Shown: positions 1-6,702 of the stretch, piece by piece
How positions within the stretch are numbered: the first letter of the stretch is position 1
How the letters are laid out: every line of letters starts with the position of its first letter
Source: Candidatus Aminicenantota bacterium
GTDB taxonomy: Bacteria > Acidobacteriota > Aminicenantia > Aminicenantales > Aminicenantaceae
Length of the DNA stretch: 15,763 nt
Reading direction: 5' to 3'
Assembly: GCA_016926925.1 (NCBI GenBank)
Contig: JAFGNQ010000130.1
Coordinates: forward strand, 1-15,763
Translations under genes and position numbers: made by a program
The notes under the pieces: generated by a model
Told to the model about the DNA's origin: nothing
Seen by the model: the letters and a program-made list of their open reading frames with translations, nothing else
Database searches by the model: none

Positions 1-1
1 C

Positions 2-1252
2 TCGCAAAACGAACAGGACAGCCGCTATTACGCCCAGTTCGGTCAGATCTTTTGCTTCGAGCCGTCCAACCATCAGGAGGCCTACGATATGACCCGCAAA
101 GCCTTTGATCTTTCTGAAAGCTGCGGTATCCCGGTCATGATCCGGATGGTCACGCGCCTCGCTCACAGCCGGTCTCAAGTTCAGCCGCGTCCGCCCAGAA
201 AACAGAATGCCGTCAAGTATGGTGAGCGTTCTGATTGGACACTCCTTCCCGTCAATGCCCGCCGCCGGTTCAAAATTCTGGCCGAAAATCAAAATGAGTT
301 CGTGAAGATTTCTGAGGAATCCGAGTTCAACACTCTGGATATAAGTGACGAGATAGAATCCTTTGCGGTCATCACTTCCGGAATAGCCTACAACTATGTG
401 CTCGAAAACTACGCAGACTCTAAGAAACGTCCTTCTATCCTGAAAGTCACATCTTACCCCCTGCCCAAAGCACTCATCGGCCGGCTCATCGCCCAATCGG
501 ATACCGTCTTGATCGTGGAAGAAGGGTATCCCTTTCTTGAGAAGAACCTGACGGGGCTGTTCGGAATACACGGCAAAGACGTCAAGGGAAAGCTGACCGG
601 CCATCTTCCGCTGACCGGAGAGCTCTCCCCCGAGATAGTCCGGCAGGCCTTGGAATTGTCGCCGCGGACGAAACGCGACATCGGCGATTTCCCAATAGCG
701 GGACGGCCTCCCCAGTTATGCCAGGGGTGCGGTCACAGAGACACCTATGATGCGCTGAACAGCGCTTTGAAATCTTACTCTCAAGGACATGTCTTCAGTG
801 ATATCGGCTGCTATACCCTGGGCGCTCTGCCTCCTTACAACGCCATCGAAAGTTGTGTCTGTATGGGCGCCAGCATCAGCATGGCTAAAGGAGGGGCTGA
901 AGCCGGAGTCTACCCCTCGGTTGCCGTGATCGGGGATTCGACTTTCGCCCATTCAGGCATCACGCCTCTTCTGGATGCCGCAACCGTAAACACGGACATG
1001 ACCGTCCTCATATTGGATAATGCCACAGTCGCCATGACGGGCGGCCAGCCGACTTTCGCCACCGGCGATAAATTGGTTCGCATCATCGAGGGGCTTGGTG
1101 TGCCGGGTGAACACATCCGGAAGATTCTGCCGCTTCCCAAAAACCTTGACGAAAACACCCGAATAATCAATGAAGAAATCGATTATCACGGGCTTTCCGT
1201 GATCATCGCGGCCAGGGAATGTGTCCAACAAGCAAGAAAGAATAGGAGTTAG
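2..1252 (+). CDS. iorA: Indolepyruvate:ferredoxin oxidoreductase alpha subunit (5'-partial, no C-terminal ferredoxin domain)
   Basis: The reading frame is open from the left edge, so the N-terminus (probably over 100 residues) lies outside. IorA/IorB oxidatively decarboxylates aryl-pyruvates from Trp, Phe and Tyr to aryl-acyl-CoA and passes electrons to ferredoxin. The first visible residues (SQNEQDSRYYAQFG) and the EPSNHQEA stretch are typical of the transketolase-like pyrimidine domain. The TPP-binding half shows CQGCGH, the SDIGCYTLGALPP and CMGASISMA motifs, then GDSTFAHSG and an AMTGGQPT loop, as in 2-oxoacid oxidoreductases. The protein stops soon after the SVIIAARECV strand. Most archaeal and bacterial IorA proteins continue there with a 2[4Fe-4S] ferredoxin domain, which is absent, and iorB begins 5 bp later. 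The family call is firm. Whether the shortened form is natural cannot be decided here. Confidence 0.93.
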   Translation, partial: SQNEQDSRYYAQFGQIFCFEPSNHQEAYDMTRKAFDLSESCGIPVMIRMVTRLAHSRSQVQPRPPRKQNAVKYGERSDWTLLPVNARRRFKILAENQNEFVKISEESEFNTLDISDEIESFAVITSGIAYNYVLENYADSKKRPSILKVTSYPLPKALIGRLIAQSDTVLIVEEGYPFLEKNLTGLFGIHGKDVKGKLTGHLPLTGELSPEIVRQALELSPRTKRDIGDFPIAGRPPQLCQGCGHRDTYDALNSALKSYSQGHVFSDIGCYTLGALPPYNAIESCVCMGASISMAKGGAEAGVYPSVAVIGDSTFAHSGITPLLDAATVNTDMTVLILDNATVAMTGGQPTFATGDKLVRIIEGLGVPGEHIRKILPLPKNLDENTRIINEEIDYHGLSVIIAARECVQQARKNRS

Positions 1253-1257
1253 ATCCA

Positions 1258-1839
1258 ATGAAACAGGATATCATTTTAGCCGGCGTGGGAGGACAAGGGA
1301 TTCTTTCGATTGCGTATGTCATTGACAATGCGGCCTTGAAAGAAGGGCTCCGCTTCAAGCAAGCCGAAGTTCACGGTATGGCTCAGAGAGGAGGGGCCGT
1401 ACAGTCTCACCTCCGGTTGTCCAGCGAAAGCATTTTCAGCGATCTCGTTCCCAAGGGTGAAGCGGACATGATTTTGAGCGTCGAGCCCCTGGAGACGCTG
1501 CGCTATTTCGATTACCTCGCTCCCGACGGCGTGATTGTCACCAGTACGACACCTTTCGTGAATATTCCGAATTATCCCCGGATCGAAGAAGTGCTGTCGA
1601 AAATAAAAACCTCAAAGAGATACGTGATGGTGGATTCCGAAAAGTTGGCCAAGGAAGCGGGCTTTGCCAGAGCCCAAAACATGGTCATGCTGGGAGCCGC
1701 TGCACCCCACCTCATCCTCGAGGAGGAGCATTTAAAAGAGTACATTCGCGTCCTCTTCGGACAGAAGGGGGAAAAAGTCCTGGATATAAACCTCAGAGCC
1801 TTCCAGCTTGGCCGTGACGCCGCCGTGTCGAACCGATAA
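1258..1839 (+). CDS. iorB: Indolepyruvate:ferredoxin oxidoreductase beta subunit
   Basis: This 193-residue protein has the usual length and shape of the IorB gamma-type domain of 2-oxoacid:ferredoxin oxidoreductases. It opens with a glycine-rich DIILAGVGGQGILSIA motif, followed by the family signature EVHGMAQRGGAVQSHLR. IorB pairs with IorA in the cytoplasmic enzyme that converts indolepyruvate or phenylpyruvate plus CoA to the acyl-CoA. The ATG is preceded by AGGAG at 1244-1248, nine bases upstream and overlapping the end of iorA. The two genes therefore form one operon and are probably translated together. The acyl-CoA synthetase gene starts 49 bp after the stop and probably belongs to the same transcript. 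Nothing in the protein looks broken. Confidence 0.93.
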   Translation: MKQDIILAGVGGQGILSIAYVIDNAALKEGLRFKQAEVHGMAQRGGAVQSHLRLSSESIFSDLVPKGEADMILSVEPLETLRYFDYLAPDGVIVTSTTPFVNIPNYPRIEEVLSKIKTSKRYVMVDSEKLAKEAGFARAQNMVMLGAAAPHLILEEEHLKEYIRVLFGQKGEKVLDINLRAFQLGRDAAVSNR

Positions 1840-1888
1840 TATTGAATAATTGGAAATTCCTCCCAAATTATTCGAACAGGAGTGCATT

Positions 1889-4249
1889 GTGAAGATCAAC
1901 TTCAATAAAATAAACGCCATATTCGCTTCTGCCGGAGACGAAAATCGAAATTTTCTCCTGGAACACGAGGTCTATCGCATTCTGCATGAAGTTGGAATCG
2001 AGACGCCGAAGAACATCTTCGTGAAAAAGGGACAGAAGATCACGGAAAAGGATCTGAGCATTTTTCGCTCCGAGGACCTCGTCGTAAAAGTCGCCGCGCC
2101 TTTTATCGTGCACAAGACCGACGTAGCCGGGATTCGTTTCGTCGAACGGAAGGCCGATAAACTCAACCAGGTCTGTGCTTCCATGCTCGAATCCGTGCCG
2201 AAAAAATTTCATGATTGGATCGGCAAGTCTCCCGAATCTCGCTCGCTGAAGCAGCTATCGGTTCAGGACATCGAAGATGGTATCAGAGGTTTTTTGATCT
2301 GTGAGATGGTCGAGTACGATAAGACCGGATTCGGAACCGAGCTTCTTATGGGCTTGCGCAATTCACGGGATTTCGGGCCTGTGGCCACCATAGGTGTGGG
2401 CGGCGTGGAGATCGAGTATCTGAGCGAGAGGATCAAAGAGGGTAAGGCCGTTTCGATCGCTTCCCCTCATATTCTCCAGAAAAAGGATATTCCCCGTCTT
2501 CTTAACCCCCTTGCCATATATGACAAGCTGGTCGGGAAAGTCAGGGGAAGAGAAGCTTTGTTGACCAGTGAGGAATTGGCGGAGACCTACTACCGCTTCC
2601 TTAAGCTGAGCGCCTACTTCTCTCCCTTCAAGGCGGATCATCCCTTTGTTATCGAGGAACTCGAAGTCAATCCTTTTGTCGTCCGCGACAAAAAGCTGAT
2701 TGCACTGGACGGGATGTGCCGTTTTTCCTTCAATCAGAAATTGCCGAAGCCGAGACGCCATGCCCATATCAAACATCTTCTGAAGCCGCAGAGCATCGGT
2801 ATCATCGGTGTTTCCGAAAAGATGAATGTCGGTCACATCATCCTGAACAATATTCTCAAGGGCGGCTTTTATAACTGGAATGTTTTCGTCGTCAAGCCGG
2901 GAGTTGAGGAGATCGAAGGATGCCGTTGTTTTCCGACGATCGAGGACCTGCCGAAGACGGTGGACCTTTTCGTCATCACCGTAGCCGCCGACCAGGCATA
3001 TGACGTGATCAAACAGCTCATCGAGCACGAGAAGGCACGCTCGGCTATCATCATTGCCGGGGGACTCGGTGAGAAAAAAGGGACGAAGTCTATGGAGGAG
3101 GAGATCAAACTGCTGCTAAAGAAGGGGGTTCTTGAGGGAAAGGTCACTCCCGTCGTCAACGGCGGCAACTGTCTGGGCATCTATTCCAGTCCGGGGAGAT
3201 ACGATACGACATTCGTGCCCGACTTCAAGCTTCCACGGAATACGGGAAGAAAGACAAATCTCGTCTATGTCAGCCAGAGCGGAGCTTTCATGATTTCCCG
3301 AATGAGCAAGCTTCCGAACATCGAGCCGCTCTACGCCATATCCATCGGAAACCAAATCGACCTCACGGTTTCCGATTACATGAACTACTTGAAAGGCGAT
3401 GATGAGGCCAAGGTGTTCGGCGTCTATATGGAGGGATTTTTGCCCTCCGATGGATTGGTCTTTGCCCAAGCCGCCTGTGAAATCGTTCAGCAGGAAGGCA
3501 AAATGATCGTCATCTACAAAGCGGGCAGGACGCCGGAAGGAAGGGACGCCACGGCCAGCCACACCGCCTCTGTCGCCGGAGATTACATCATTTCGAAGGC
3601 GATACTGGAGGGAGCTGGTGTGATTGTAGCGGATACGATTTTGGATTTTGAGAACTATGTGAAGAACCTTTCCTTTTTGGCGGATAAGGTCATCGGCGGA
3701 AACCGGATTGCTATCATCAGCAATGCCGGCTTTGAGTGCGTCACCATGGCCGACAACCTAAAGAATGACCAGGAATTTTTATTGGCGGATATCTCAGGGC
3801 AGACCGTAGAAAAAATCACACGGGCTCTGGAAAAACTGGGGATTCAGAGGCTGCAGGATGTGCACAATCCTTTGGATACGACACCGGTCGCGGATGATGA
3901 GGTTTTTACCGAATGTCTTGTGGCCATGCTTGAGGATGACAATGTGGATTGCGCGATCGTTTCGCCGGTGCCGATGACACCTGCTATGCAGACCTTGCTG
4001 CCGGGAAGATTGCACCAGGAAAATCTCTATAATCCGAAAAGCATCGCCATGCGTCTGATAGATACCTTCCACAACACGGACAAGCCTTTTGTGGTGAACA
4101 TCGATGCCGGTGAGATCTTCAATCCCTTGGTGGACTGCCTGGAGCAAGCCGGTGTTCCGACTTTTCGCCGGGCGGATGCTGCGGTGAAATTTTTGCGCAA
4201 ATACATCAACAACCGTCTGAAAATCCGCGACCAATACAGCGACGAATAA
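1889..4249 (+). CDS. Single-chain ADP-forming acetyl/acyl-CoA synthetase with ATP-grasp (beta) half before CoA-binding (alpha) half
   Basis: This 786-residue protein likely catalyses acyl-CoA + ADP + Pi to acid + ATP + CoA, conserving energy from the IorAB product. Residues about 15-285 are an ATP-grasp domain: VHKTDVAG contains the candidate beta-subunit histidine (H75), and LEVNPFVV closes the fold. Residues about 297-430 are a CoA-binding Rossmann domain (SIGIIGVSE), followed by succinyl-CoA-synthetase-like domains with SQSGA near 462. The alpha-type loop ASHTASVAG contains H558, aligned with the phosphorylated histidine known in this family. I chose the GTG at 1889 because AGGAG (1878-1882) lies six bases upstream; a TTG in frame at 1850 has no such site. 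Beta-before-alpha is the reverse of the order I know from many fused enzymes. Substrate is inferred from the iorAB neighbours; acetate or branched-chain acids remain possible. Confidence 0.9.
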   Translation: MKINFNKINAIFASAGDENRNFLLEHEVYRILHEVGIETPKNIFVKKGQKITEKDLSIFRSEDLVVKVAAPFIVHKTDVAGIRFVERKADKLNQVCASMLESVPKKFHDWIGKSPESRSLKQLSVQDIEDGIRGFLICEMVEYDKTGFGTELLMGLRNSRDFGPVATIGVGGVEIEYLSERIKEGKAVSIASPHILQKKDIPRLLNPLAIYDKLVGKVRGREALLTSEELAETYYRFLKLSAYFSPFKADHPFVIEELEVNPFVVRDKKLIALDGMCRFSFNQKLPKPRRHAHIKHLLKPQSIGIIGVSEKMNVGHIILNNILKGGFYNWNVFVVKPGVEEIEGCRCFPTIEDLPKTVDLFVITVAADQAYDVIKQLIEHEKARSAIIIAGGLGEKKGTKSMEEEIKLLLKKGVLEGKVTPVVNGGNCLGIYSSPGRYDTTFVPDFKLPRNTGRKTNLVYVSQSGAFMISRMSKLPNIEPLYAISIGNQIDLTVSDYMNYLKGDDEAKVFGVYMEGFLPSDGLVFAQAACEIVQQEGKMIVIYKAGRTPEGRDATASHTASVAGDYIISKAILEGAGVIVADTILDFENYVKNLSFLADKVIGGNRIAIISNAGFECVTMADNLKNDQEFLLADISGQTVEKITRALEKLGIQRLQDVHNPLDTTPVADDEVFTECLVAMLEDDNVDCAIVSPVPMTPAMQTLLPGRLHQENLYNPKSIAMRLIDTFHNTDKPFVVNIDAGEIFNPLVDCLEQAGVPTFRRADAAVKFLRKYINNRLKIRDQYSDE

Positions 4250-4316
4250 AAAAGGGGGAAGGCCATTACTTTTGCTTTTTTACTTTTAGGACGGCCTTTA
4301 TGAATACGTTCTCTTT

Positions 4317-4357
4317 CGGTTTCTCTGATGTTCGAGGGTGCCGGAAGAGAGAAGCCG
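4317..4357 (+). other. Hairpin in the 5' leader of the 3HCDH-like gene
   Basis: The segment CGGTTTCTCT (4317-4326) can pair with AGAGAAGCCG (4348-4357). This gives ten base pairs with one G-U pair and a 21-base loop. No T-run follows, so it does not look like an intrinsic terminator. It lies in the 157-bp gap between the acyl-CoA synthetase and the next gene, 49 bases before the chosen ATG. It could be a leader or mRNA-stability element. A weaker six-base inverted repeat (AAGGCC at 4259-4264, GGCCTT at 4293-4298) lies just after the synthetase stop, but its loop is too long to call a terminator. Confidence 0.3.
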
Positions 4358-4406
4358 GTATGTTTCAACTGGGCCGTTCGGACTATTAAAAGAAAGGAAT
4401 AGGGAT

Positions 4407-5111
4407 ATGATAAACGGAAAAAAGACCGCAACACTGATAACCGAATTCGCACCTATCAAAAAAGAGAGAAGAGGAGGCGTGACCGATTTAATCCTGACGT
4501 CCCTGCTTCTTGAGGCGGCACGGATGGTCGATGAGGGTTTAGCTGTCTATGACATTGAAACTGCAGCCGTTAAGGCTTTTGGAATTCCAAAGGGCTTTCT
4601 CGCTCAGATGGATGAGCTGGGAATTCCCAAAGTGATTGCAGTCATGGAATATCTGTCCGACACTTCCGATCGCGAAGATCCGTTGACGCGCATTTACGAC
4701 AATTTTTTCTCTCCTGCGAACAGTTGCCGTCAAATTCTTGAAGAATACAACAGAGCCGGAGATAAATCATCCGTTGTCTGGGTCACTGAAAAGGATATCA
4801 ATACAAAGCCCTTCGACTTCATGCTCGTGGATAATCTCGGCAAGAGATTCATGGCTGTCGTCTTTGCCGTTGCAACGGAATTGGTGGACTCAGGAATCAT
4901 CGAGCTCCAGGACCTGGAAAAACACTGTAAGGCCGCCTTCGGTTGGAAGAAGGGCCCCTTTACCATGATGAACGAGATGGGTTTGGAGGAATCTCTTCAG
5001 ATCGTGACGGAAAAGATGCAGTTTTCCCATCGGAAGGAAATCAATTTCCCGGTATCCCGGATTCTCATCACCCAAGCACAGAAAAATACTCCCTGGCTCG
5101 TCAAGAAATAA
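4407..5111 (+). CDS. Protein of two tandem 3-hydroxyacyl-CoA dehydrogenase C-terminal-like domains, no NAD-binding domain
   Basis: This 234-residue protein contains two copies of a helical domain resembling the C-terminal (3HCDH) domain of 3-hydroxyacyl-CoA dehydrogenases. Copy one is at about residues 18-105 (LLLEAARMVDEGLAV, then FGIPKGFLAQMDELG). Copy two is at about 145-225 (RFMAVVFAVATELVDSG, then FGWKKGPFTMMNEMG). In full enzymes these domains contribute to dimer formation and substrate binding, while an N-terminal Rossmann domain holds NAD and the catalytic His. No GxGxxG Rossmann start is visible here, so dehydrogenase activity is doubtful. The ATG at 4407 has AAAGGAA 8-9 bases upstream. 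A longer start at 4338 would run through the leader hairpin and lacks a ribosome site. Its role beside iorAB and the acyl-CoA synthetase is unknown; acyl-CoA binding is a guess. Confidence 0.7.
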   Translation: MINGKKTATLITEFAPIKKERRGGVTDLILTSLLLEAARMVDEGLAVYDIETAAVKAFGIPKGFLAQMDELGIPKVIAVMEYLSDTSDREDPLTRIYDNFFSPANSCRQILEEYNRAGDKSSVVWVTEKDINTKPFDFMLVDNLGKRFMAVVFAVATELVDSGIIELQDLEKHCKAAFGWKKGPFTMMNEMGLEESLQIVTEKMQFSHRKEINFPVSRILITQAQKNTPWLVKK

Positions 5112-5117
5112 GGACGG

Positions 5118-5143
5118 GTGCTCGTCACAGTTCGTTTTCGTCG
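5118..5143 (-). repeat. Inverted partial copy of the 41-bp repeat
   Basis: This segment matches the reverse complement of 5168-5193 at 22 of 26 positions, with an uninterrupted run over 5124-5137 (GTCACAGTTCGTTT). The four mismatches are two symmetrical GA-to-TC changes. Together with copy 1 it could form a hairpin with a C-rich loop of about 24 bases right after the stop at 5111. There it might protect or end the upstream transcript. Confidence 0.75.
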
Positions 5144-5159
5144 AAGACCCCCCCACCAA

Positions 5160-5200
5160 CCACCATGCGACTCAAACGAACTGTGACTCGCACTGGCTTG
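5160..5200 (+). repeat. 41-bp direct repeat, copy 1
   Basis: The 41 bases here recur identically at 5327-5367, 167 bp away. The unit begins CCACCATGCGACTC and ends ACTCGCACTGGCTTG. Within the unit, GCGACTC and GACTCGC form nearly symmetrical arms around AAACGAACTGT. A partial inverted copy lies 25 bp upstream at 5118-5143, matching 22 of 26 bases, and could fold with this copy into a long hairpin just after the preceding gene's stop. Confidence 0.9.
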
Positions 5201-5326
5201 GTACATAGCGGTGGACAGTCAAAATAACCGCAGCTGCAGACACTAGATTTTTACTACCATGCGACTCATACAGATAAGGCCTTGCTTTTCCGGATGGCCT
5301 GTGTGCGCCGAAGCCTCCTCCCACCT

Positions 5327-5367
5327 CCACCATGCGACTCAAACGAACTGTGACTCGCACTGGCTTG
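5327..5367 (+). repeat. 41-bp direct repeat, copy 2
   Basis: Identical over 41 bases to 5160-5200. The flanking bases differ on both sides, so the repeat limits are sharp. The 13-bp core ACCATGCGACTCA at 5329-5341 also occurs at 5256-5268, between the two full copies, giving three spaced occurrences of the core. Confidence 0.9.
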
Positions 5368-5423
5368 TCAGGCACTGATATGAAGTGCATTCAGGCAGAG
5401 GCACAAGCTGGTTTATGCGGCTT

Positions 5424-5447
5424 AAAGGACGATGATTCGTCCTTTTT
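5424..5447 (+). terminator. Intrinsic terminator upstream of dgt
   Basis: A perfect nine-base-pair stem, AAAGGACGA (5424-5432) and TCGTCCTTT (5437-5445), closes on a TGAT loop and runs into TTTTT (5443-5447). This is a textbook rho-independent terminator for + strand transcripts arriving from the catabolic operon. An ATG at 5432, which would be the longest possible dgt start, lies inside the stem. Confidence 0.8.
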
Positions 5448-5575
5448 CGCTGTCTCGATCATACCTGTCACAGATAGGAGAGAAGAAACCCGATGCAATA
5501 AAATTTGCATTTCATAACGGAATTGGAGTAAACATTGTAGAAGCACCTTCGACGGCGCTTTGCAGGTTTGTTCGA

Positions 5576-6616
5576 ATGAATACGCCATCTATAAGAGAAA
5601 AACTCGAAGAGATAGAAAAGAAAATTCTCTCAAAGAAAGCCTGCCTCAGCTCGCAATCAAAAGGGAGGGAGCGGCCGGAAAAGCCTCATCCGCTGAGGAC
5701 CGATTTTCAGCGGGACCGCGATAGGATCATTCACTGCAAATCTTTTCGGCGGTTGAAGCACAAGACTCAGGTTTTTCTTGCTCCCTTCGGAGATCACTAC
5801 CGCACGCGATTGACCCATGCTCTCGAAGTGTCCCAGATTGCCCGGACTATTGCCAGGGCCTTGGGGTTGAACGAGGATTTGACGGAAGCGATCGCCTTGG
5901 GTCATGACCTGGGCCATACGCCTTTCGGGCATGCCGGTGAGACCATTCTTTCCAAGATTCTGCCGGGAGGATTCACTCATCATGAACAGAGTCTTCGTGT
6001 CGTGGAAAAGCTGGAGTATGAAGGGAAGGGGCTGAATCTGACCTTTGAAGTGCGTGACGGCATCGCCAAACACTCTAAGGGGAAGGGCGATATTCTAAGT
6101 AAAAAAATTGGTGATATGCCCGCGACTTTGGAAGGGCAGGTGGTAAGGGCTTCAGATGTCATTGCTTATGTGAATCATGACATCGATGACGCCGTGAGAG
6201 CCGGCGTTATTAAGGGAAGTGACATCCCCCCTCATCTTGTACGGATATTCGGTAAATGGCATGCCTCGAGAATCGACAAAATGGTCGAGGATGTGGTGCG
6301 GTCCAGTTTGGCAGACGGACTGGAAAACATAACGATGAGCAGGGAAGTAGCCGAAGCCGTCTCAGAGCTCCGCAATTTTTTGTATAAACGTGTCTATTTC
6401 AATCCGGCGTCAAGTTTAGAGCTCCAAAAGACAGAAAAAATCATGACAGACCTTTATGAGTACCATTTGAAAAACCCTGATGATTTAGTCAAACTTTATC
6501 CCAAGGGAGATACTCTGGAACGGCGCGTCGGGGATGCCATTGCCGGAATGACGGACCTCTACGCTCTCAGACTCTACGAAAAATTATTCTTTCCCAGATC
6601 CTGGCCTGTCCTTTGA
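5576..6616 (+). CDS. dgt: Deoxyguanosinetriphosphate triphosphohydrolase-like HD-domain protein
   Basis: This 346-residue protein likely hydrolyses dGTP or other dNTPs to the nucleoside and triphosphate in the cytoplasm. It carries the family's N-terminal signature ([20 protein letters not shown], residues 41-60). The HD metal ligands are H81 (LTHALEV), H110-D111 ([15 protein letters not shown]) and D194 ([11 protein letters not shown]), with a conserved H166 between. Length matches the shorter, dNTPase-like branch. I chose the ATG at 5576 because the protein then starts [14 protein letters not shown], as homologues do. The longer frame from 5432 begins inside a terminator and adds residues with no family character. 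The Shine-Dalgarno site is weak. The gene appears to be a separate transcription unit and converges on the HEAT operon. Confidence 0.92.
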   Translation: MNTPSIREKLEEIEKKILSKKACLSSQSKGRERPEKPHPLRTDFQRDRDRIIHCKSFRRLKHKTQVFLAPFGDHYRTRLTHALEVSQIARTIARALGLNEDLTEAIALGHDLGHTPFGHAGETILSKILPGGFTHHEQSLRVVEKLEYEGKGLNLTFEVRDGIAKHSKGKGDILSKKIGDMPATLEGQVVRASDVIAYVNHDIDDAVRAGVIKGSDIPPHLVRIFGKWHASRIDKMVEDVVRSSLADGLENITMSREVAEAVSELRNFLYKRVYFNPASSLELQKTEKIMTDLYEYHLKNPDDLVKLYPKGDTLERRVGDAIAGMTDLYALRLYEKLFFPRSWPVL

Positions 6617-6627
6617 ATAAAACCGGG

Positions 6628-6691
6628 GATATAAAATCGAGGGACACGTCACCGATTGTATAAAATCGGCACATGTCCCTGATTTTATATC
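6628..6691. repeat. Imperfect inverted repeat of about 30 bp, REP/MITE-like
   Basis: Left arm 6628-6657 and right arm 6664-6691 pair around a six-base loop. GATATAAAATC, AGGGACA and CCGATT are shared by the two arms, with one bulged G at 6639 and a few mismatches. It lies between convergent dgt and the HEAT operon, so it may also end transcription from both sides. GGGACA-type inverted repeats of this kind are seen near REP-associated IS200-like transposases (RAYTs) in many bacteria. No transposase is present in this window, so that link is inference. Confidence 0.7.
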
Positions 6692-6702
6692 GTCTCCTTT
6701 TT

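Larger units (their letters stand above)
5112..5575. other. 464-bp gene-free interval with repeats and a terminator
   Basis: No convincing gene lies here. Short open frames exist on both strands, but two of them translate the same 41-bp repeat and none has a family signature. The interval contains an inverted partial repeat at 5118-5143, direct 41-bp repeats at 5160-5200 and 5327-5367, and a third 13-bp core copy at 5256-5268. It also holds an intrinsic terminator at 5424-5447 and a small inverted repeat at 5493-5510 (ATGCAA, six bases, TTGCAT) ahead of dgt. The last could be an operator, but no clear promoter accompanies it. Confidence 0.7.

Noticed and set aside
5118..5367. Possible CRISPR array
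   Set aside because: Only two full copies exist, spaced by 126 bases, with an inverted partial copy and no cas genes; spacing and orientation do not fit.
5332..5517. Short open frame starting in the 41-bp repeat, with a matching peptide in copy 1
   Set aside because: The shared MRLKRTVTRTGL peptide only reflects the DNA repeat; the two frames diverge afterwards, lack ribosome sites, and this one runs through a terminator.
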